64,000 nucleotides of DNA, from assembly GCF_008312835.1 (NCBI RefSeq), contig NZ_VSKS01000017.1:1-64000 (forward strand). Reading direction: 5' to 3'. Under the pieces are notes generated by a model that saw nothing but the letters and a program-made list of their open reading frames with translations, ran no database searches and had not been told where the DNA came from. This DNA comes from Streptomyces marokkonensis (GTDB lineage: Bacteria; Actinomycetota; Actinomycetes; Streptomycetales; Streptomycetaceae). The position numbers were made by a program, and so were the translations under genes. This document shows, one piece after another, positions 59,950-64,000 of the stretch; positions within the stretch are counted from its first letter, which is position 1, and every line of letters begins with the position of its first letter.

Positions 59950-62358
59950 CTAGACCCGGGAGGCGCGCGCGCCGGTGAGCCGCAAGGCCGTTGGCCGGCT
60001 CCGGCGGGCGGAGTCCTGCTTGGACATCCAGCTGGCGACCTGGACCCGTGAGGTGCACGCCAGCTTGCGCATGATCTTGCGTACGTGGTTTACGGCCGTC
60101 CACTCGGCGATGCCGAGGCGGCGGGCTATTTCCCGGTTGGTGAGACCGTTGGCCACTAGTTCGGCCACCTCCCGCTCCCGCGGGGTGAGCGGGTTACCGG
60201 CGCCGTCCGGTGCGCATTCCGGCTCGACGCTCCCGGAAGGGGTCAGTACGGCGGCGACCGCGACCTCCGGCGGCGACTGCCGGCCCTCGGCGGCGAGCTC
60301 TGCGGCCTCCCCCTCGCCCAGGCGTACCCGGGTGAGGGCGGTGACCGCGTCCACCTCCATGCGCACGGGGGCGGGCGCGACGCAGCCGGTGGCGGCCCGG
60401 ATGCCCGCCGCCGCTCCCAGGGCCCGTGCCGCCCGGCGCCAGGTCTCCATCGACTGGCCCCGGCTGCGGGTGAGCAGGAGCGTGAATTTCTCCAGGCCGA
60501 GCGCGCACAGCGCCAGGTGCCTCAGCTCGGCGATGTCCCGCAGGGCGGATCGGTACAGGTCGACGGCGTCGTCCTGGTCGCCCAGAGCGAAGGCCACGTC
60601 GCCCAGGACGAGACGGGTGAGCGCGATGTTGCGGACGTCCCGCTGCCGCTCGAAGAACTCCAGCGCCCCCGCGGCGAGTCTGCGCGCGCAGGCCGCGTCG
60701 CCCTCGGCGCGGCGGACCTCCGCGAGGACGCGCAGCACCTCGGCGTGTTCCGCCCGGTTGTCGTCCGTGGCGGCGGCCACGCAGTCCTCGAGACGGCGGT
60801 CGGCCTCGACCAGGTCCCCGCGCCGCAGTGCGACGAGCCCGGCGCCGCGCATGCAGGCGGCGACCCCGGCGGCGTCGCCGAGTTCCTCGTACGCGGCACG
60901 GGCCTTGCCGAGGCAGTCCTCGGCCGCCGTCATCTCACCGGCGTCCAGCAGGAGTTCGGCGAGCGCCAACCGCCCCCTGGCCTGCTGGGCCAGGGTGAGA
61001 CCGCCGGCGTCGTCGAGTCCGGCCCGCAACCGGGTGATGCCCTCCCTGATCTCCCCGCGGGCCTGCCAGTACTCGCGCAGGTTCACGGCAATCGCGACGA
61101 GGCCCGCGGTGTCACCCGTGCGCGCGAGGAAGTCCAGCGCGCTGGTGAGGTCCTGCCACCAGTAGTCGATCACGAGCAGCCACCGGCTCTGGTCGGGGCC
61201 GCGCAGCCCGCTCTCGGCGCTCTCGGTGAGGTCGACGCAGAACGCGGCGTGCGCCGCGGAGAGCTCCCGGTCCTCCCCCAGCGTGTGCGCCTCCTCCAGC
61301 AGGAACTGCCGGGTGAGGCCGAGCATGGAGATGATGAGCTCGCCGTCGGAGCACTCCTCGGTGTGCAGCAGGCTCTTGTCGACGAACGTCTCAAGCAGGC
61401 GCTGGAGTTCGCTGACGCCGCCCGACCACAGCGCCTGGGCGGTGGGCAGGTCGAAGGCCCGGTGGAACACGGCGAGCCGTCTGAGCAGGGCCCGCTCGTC
61501 CTTGTCCAGCGTATCGAGCTGACGGGCGATGGCGGCGCCCATTCCGCGGTGCCGGGACAGGGTGTCGAACTCGGTCCCGGACAGGGCGTCGAGGCTGGTG
61601 TCGAGTTCGTCCAGGAGGCGCTGCGGGGAGAGCATCTTCATGCGGGACGCGGCGAACTCGATGGCCATCGGCAGGCCGTCGGTACGGCGGCAGAGCCGGA
61701 CCACCGCGTCGCGGTTGTGCTCGGTGAGCGCGAAATTGGGGCGGCTCACGACGGTGCGTTCCACGAACAGCTTGACCGAGGGGATCTCCCGCAGCTCGTC
61801 CAGGTCCGGCTCCCGGTCGGCCGGGGGCAGCTTCAGCGGGCTCAGGCGCAGCAGCACCTCGCCGTAGATGCCGAGTCGTTCGTTCCCGGTCATCAGGACG
61901 GTGAGCCCGGGGCAGTCGTTGACCAGGCGGGTGACGGCCGGTACGAGCGCGGCGCGCATCCGGTCGCAGCCGTCCAGTAAGAGCAGGGAGCGGCGGGGCT
62001 GGAAGTAGGCGCGCAGCAGGGGGTGCACGGGCCGGCCGGTGCCGGTATCCAGGCCGAGGATCTCCGCGAGCAGCATCTCGGGGTCCTGGCCGGGGTGGAC
62101 GTCGTTCAGGTCGACGGCCCAGCCGCCGTTCTCGAAGGACTGGGCGACGTCGGCGTACGCGGCCGCGGCGAGCCGGCTCTTGCCGACTCCGGCGGGGCCG
62201 GTGACGGTGACGACGCGGACGGCCGGGTTGCCGAGGAGTCCGCGCAGTTCGGCCCACTCCTCCTGCCGGCCCACGAGGCAGCGGTTGGCGACAGTGAGCA
62301 GAACCGGTCCGCCGGCGCTGAGGTCGTCAATGGTGGTGCTCGGACTGATCGGGTACAT
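59950..62358 (-). CDS. Large LuxR-family (LAL-like) regulator with ATPase domain
   Basis: 802 residues. An N-terminal AAA/NB-ARC-type ATPase (VTGPAGVGKSRLAAAAYADV, Walker A about 53-60; Walker B SLLLLDGCDR) is followed by TPR-like helices. A C-terminal LuxR HTH (LTPREREVAELVANGLTNRE … WTAVNHVRKIMRKL) completes it. It is a candidate second pathway regulator. Start is the ATG at 62358; the gene runs toward the UbiA gene and stops after the convergent hairpin. Confidence 0.9.
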   Translation of the reverse strand: MYPISPSTTIDDLSAGGPVLLTVANRCLVGRQEEWAELRGLLGNPAVRVVTVTGPAGVGKSRLAAAAYADVAQSFENGGWAVDLNDVHPGQDPEMLLAEILGLDTGTGRPVHPLLRAYFQPRRSLLLLDGCDRMRAALVPAVTRLVNDCPGLTVLMTGNERLGIYGEVLLRLSPLKLPPADREPDLDELREIPSVKLFVERTVVSRPNFALTEHNRDAVVRLCRRTDGLPMAIEFAASRMKMLSPQRLLDELDTSLDALSGTEFDTLSRHRGMGAAIARQLDTLDKDERALLRRLAVFHRAFDLPTAQALWSGGVSELQRLLETFVDKSLLHTEECSDGELIISMLGLTRQFLLEEAHTLGEDRELSAAHAAFCVDLTESAESGLRGPDQSRWLLVIDYWWQDLTSALDFLARTGDTAGLVAIAVNLREYWQARGEIREGITRLRAGLDDAGGLTLAQQARGRLALAELLLDAGEMTAAEDCLGKARAAYEELGDAAGVAACMRGAGLVALRRGDLVEADRRLEDCVAAATDDNRAEHAEVLRVLAEVRRAEGDAACARRLAAGALEFFERQRDVRNIALTRLVLGDVAFALGDQDDAVDLYRSALRDIAELRHLALCALGLEKFTLLLTRSRGQSMETWRRAARALGAAAGIRAATGCVAPAPVRMEVDAVTALTRVRLGEGEAAELAAEGRQSPPEVAVAAVLTPSGSVEPECAPDGAGNPLTPREREVAELVANGLTNREIARRLGIAEWTAVNHVRKIMRKLACTSRVQVASWMSKQDSARRSRPTALRLTGARASRV

Positions 62359-62900
62359 GGGCAGCCCCTATCGATCAACGGACACACGTGATGAATCGAT
62401 CCCGCTGGTTTCCGGTAAGCCCGTGCGCAGGACGAGCCGAGGTGTTCCTCGCCGTGCCCACGGTGACCCGGCGCGGGAGCACCTCGGCGGAGCCGGAGGA
62501 GCGTCGGTGTCGCGGGACGGCGGGACGGGAACCGCGCCGTAGCCGGGGAGCCGGACGCTCCGTCCCAGCCTGTCGGGCGCGGGAACTCCTGTCCGTGGCC
62601 GCGTGCGACATCTGCCGCACGCCACGTGCAACCACCCCCGTTCCATCCTGTTCCGGACAGTGCCACGGTAAGTTAGTCGCGCGCTTGAGCGAATTGTTTC
62701 CGGCCGACCATCTCTGGCCATCGCTTCCCGCAGTACGGCGCGACCCGTTTTCGGTGCCACTCGACACCCCCGGGTCACTTGTGCGTTCCCTGCCGCCGGA
62801 CCGTTGCCCGAGCCGGTGGCGCGCCGTCGCAGACGCGAGCGGGGCACGGCTGGTTGGCGCAAAACCCTCCTGAAGGGCCACGGAGAATGTCAACTCCCCG
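62359..62900. other. Intergenic region upstream of the LuxR-type gene
   Basis: No gene was recognised in about 540 bp. It must hold the promoter of the LuxR-type gene (reading left). Lower GC around 62660-62700 (taagttagtcgcgc, gaattgttt) is a plausible promoter area. No clear repeat was found. Confidence 0.4.
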
Positions 62901-62906
62901 GCACGC

Positions 62907-62941
62907 GACGACGGCCCGCGGGCGACCCGCGGACCGTCGTC
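62907..62941. terminator. Hairpin downstream of ispG
   Basis: A 16-bp stem with one mismatch (62907-62922 with 62926-62941) and a 3-nt loop, 21 bp beyond the ispG stop. Confidence 0.8.
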
Positions 62942-62961
62942 GGCACGAAGGGGGCGTGGGG

Positions 62962-64000
62962 TCAGGACGGGGTGACGATCACCGGCCCCGCCCCGTCGGC
63001 CGACTCGCCACGTCCCTCGGCGATCCGCACGGCCTCCTCCACCAGCGTCTCGACGATCTGCGACTCCGGAACGGTCTTGATCACCTTCCCCTTCACGAAG
63101 ATCTGTCCCTTGCCGTTGCCGGACGCCACGCCCAGGTCGGCCTCCCTGGCCTCGCCCGGCCCGTTCACGACACAGCCCATGACGGCCACCCGGAGCGCCG
63201 CGGGGAACCCCTCCAGCGCCGCCGAGACCTTCTCCGCCAGGGTGTGCACGTCCACCTGGGCCCGCCCGCAGGAGGGGCAGGAGACGATGTCCAGACCCCG
63301 CTCGCGCAGGGCCAGCGCCTCCAGGATCTGCGTGCCGACCTTGACCTCCTCCACCGGCGGCGCCGACAGGGAGACCCGGATGGTGTCGCCGATCCCCTCG
63401 GACAGCAGCGCTCCGAACGCCACCGCGGACTTGATCGTGCCCTGGAAGGCCGGGCCGGCCTCAGTCACCCCGAGGTGCAGGGGGTAGTCGCAGCGCTGGG
63501 CGAGCAGCCGGTACGCGGCGATCATGACCACGGGGTCGTTGTGCTTGACCGAGATCTTGATGTCGCGGAAGTTGTGCTCCTCGAAGAGAGAGCACTCCCA
63601 CAGCGCCGACTCGACCAGCGCCTCCGGGGTGGCCCTGCCGTACTTCTCGAGCAGCCGGCGGTCCAGCGAGCCGGCGTTGACGCCGATGCGGATCGGGATG
63701 CCGGCGTTCGCCGCCTCCTTGGCGATCTCACCGACCCTGTCGTCGAACTTCTTGATGTTTCCTGGGTTGACGCGCACGGCGGCACATCCGGCGTCGATGG
63801 CCGCGAACACGTACTTGGGCTGGAAGTGGATATCGGCGATCACCGGGATCGGCGACTTCCTGGCGATGGCGGGCAGCGCGGCCACGTCGTCGGCTGAGGG
63901 GACCGCGACCCGGACGATCTGGCAGCCCGCCGCCGTCAGTTCGGCGATCTGCTGCAGCGTGGCGTTGACGTCCGCGGTCACGGTCGTCGTCATGGACTGC
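62962..64000 (-). CDS. ispG: 4-hydroxy-3-methylbut-2-enyl diphosphate synthase, cut by window edge
   Basis: At least 346 residues of IspG (GcpE), the 4Fe-4S enzyme of the MEP isoprenoid pathway. Conserved parts are [32 protein letters not shown] and [20 protein letters not shown]. The iron-sulfur Cys residues lie in [12 protein letters not shown] and [10 protein letters not shown]. The reading frame continues past the right edge as …QSMTTT, matching the family's usual N-terminal region, so the first 40 or so residues are outside the window. An extra copy inside a biosynthetic cluster indicates dedicated isoprenoid supply. Confidence 0.95.
   Translation of the reverse strand, partial: QSMTTTVTADVNATLQQIAELTAAGCQIVRVAVPSADDVAALPAIARKSPIPVIADIHFQPKYVFAAIDAGCAAVRVNPGNIKKFDDRVGEIAKEAANAGIPIRIGVNAGSLDRRLLEKYGRATPEALVESALWECSLFEEHNFRDIKISVKHNDPVVMIAAYRLLAQRCDYPLHLGVTEAGPAFQGTIKSAVAFGALLSEGIGDTIRVSLSAPPVEEVKVGTQILEALALRERGLDIVSCPSCGRAQVDVHTLAEKVSAALEGFPAALRVAVMGCVVNGPGEAREADLGVASGNGKGQIFVKGKVIKTVPESQIVETLVEEAVRIAEGRGESADGAGPVIVTPS

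Overview
The DNA is high-GC and carries marker genes typical of a Streptomyces linear replicon. On the minus strand are tpg (terminal protein, 7979-8536) and tap (telomere-associated protein, 8549-10855), and a Ku gene lies at 33793-34707. The left part of the window therefore looks like a chromosome arm close to a telomere, or part of a linear plasmid. No telomeric palindrome array is visible, so the physical end lies outside the window.

Region 1 (1 to about 38,700) is accessory and heavily decayed. It holds intact or broken elements of the IS256, IS5, IS110, IS630, IS701, IS3, IS30 and Tn3 families. Between them are many single-frameshift or truncated genes and a three-repeat type I-E-like CRISPR remnant (6122-6272). 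Some frameshifts sit in G or C runs, so sequencing error is a possible alternative to real decay. Intact islands include a TetR/SRPBCC-DUF2867 pair with clear operators, tap-tpg, a tightly overlapping operon of uncharacterised genes (16786-18945), a GAF/PP2C phosphatase and ku. A compact locus at 18969-23974 has an MFS exporter, an S9 peptidase, a translationally coupled 60-residue peptide, an intergenic hairpin and a P450. It resembles a peptide natural-product (RiPP) operon, but the class is not one I recognise. The clearest mobile element is a 1,705-bp transposon at 34885-36589. It has TGT...ACA ends, two 18-bp sites at each end and a 5-bp target duplication (CATGG). It carries MerR and quinone-oxidoreductase genes but no transposase, and it splits a Y-family DNA polymerase gene.

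Region 2 (about 38,789 to the right edge) is a coherent biosynthetic cluster that runs off the window. A deoxysugar set (thymidylyltransferase, 4,6-dehydratase, 2,3-dehydratase, Gfo/Idh/MocA 3-ketoreductase, RmlC-like epimerase, C-3 methyltransferase) would build a 3-C-methyl-2,6-dideoxyhexose, which a GT-1 glycosyltransferase would attach. Tailoring and redox genes are an LLM flavin enzyme, an AknOx-like BBE flavoprotein with a Tat signal, an MpaB-type oxygenase, an amine-oxidase-like flavoprotein, an SDR lacking its catalytic Tyr, and an FMN reductase. A UbiA-family membrane enzyme and a cluster-borne ispG indicate an isoprenoid or meroterpenoid aglycone. Export is by a DHA2-type MFS pump. 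Control is by an AfsR-like SARP and a large LuxR (LAL) regulator. No PKS, NRPS, prenyl-diphosphate synthase, classical terpene cyclase or convincing 4-ketoreductase is present, so aglycone genes probably lie beyond 64,000. I cannot name the product.
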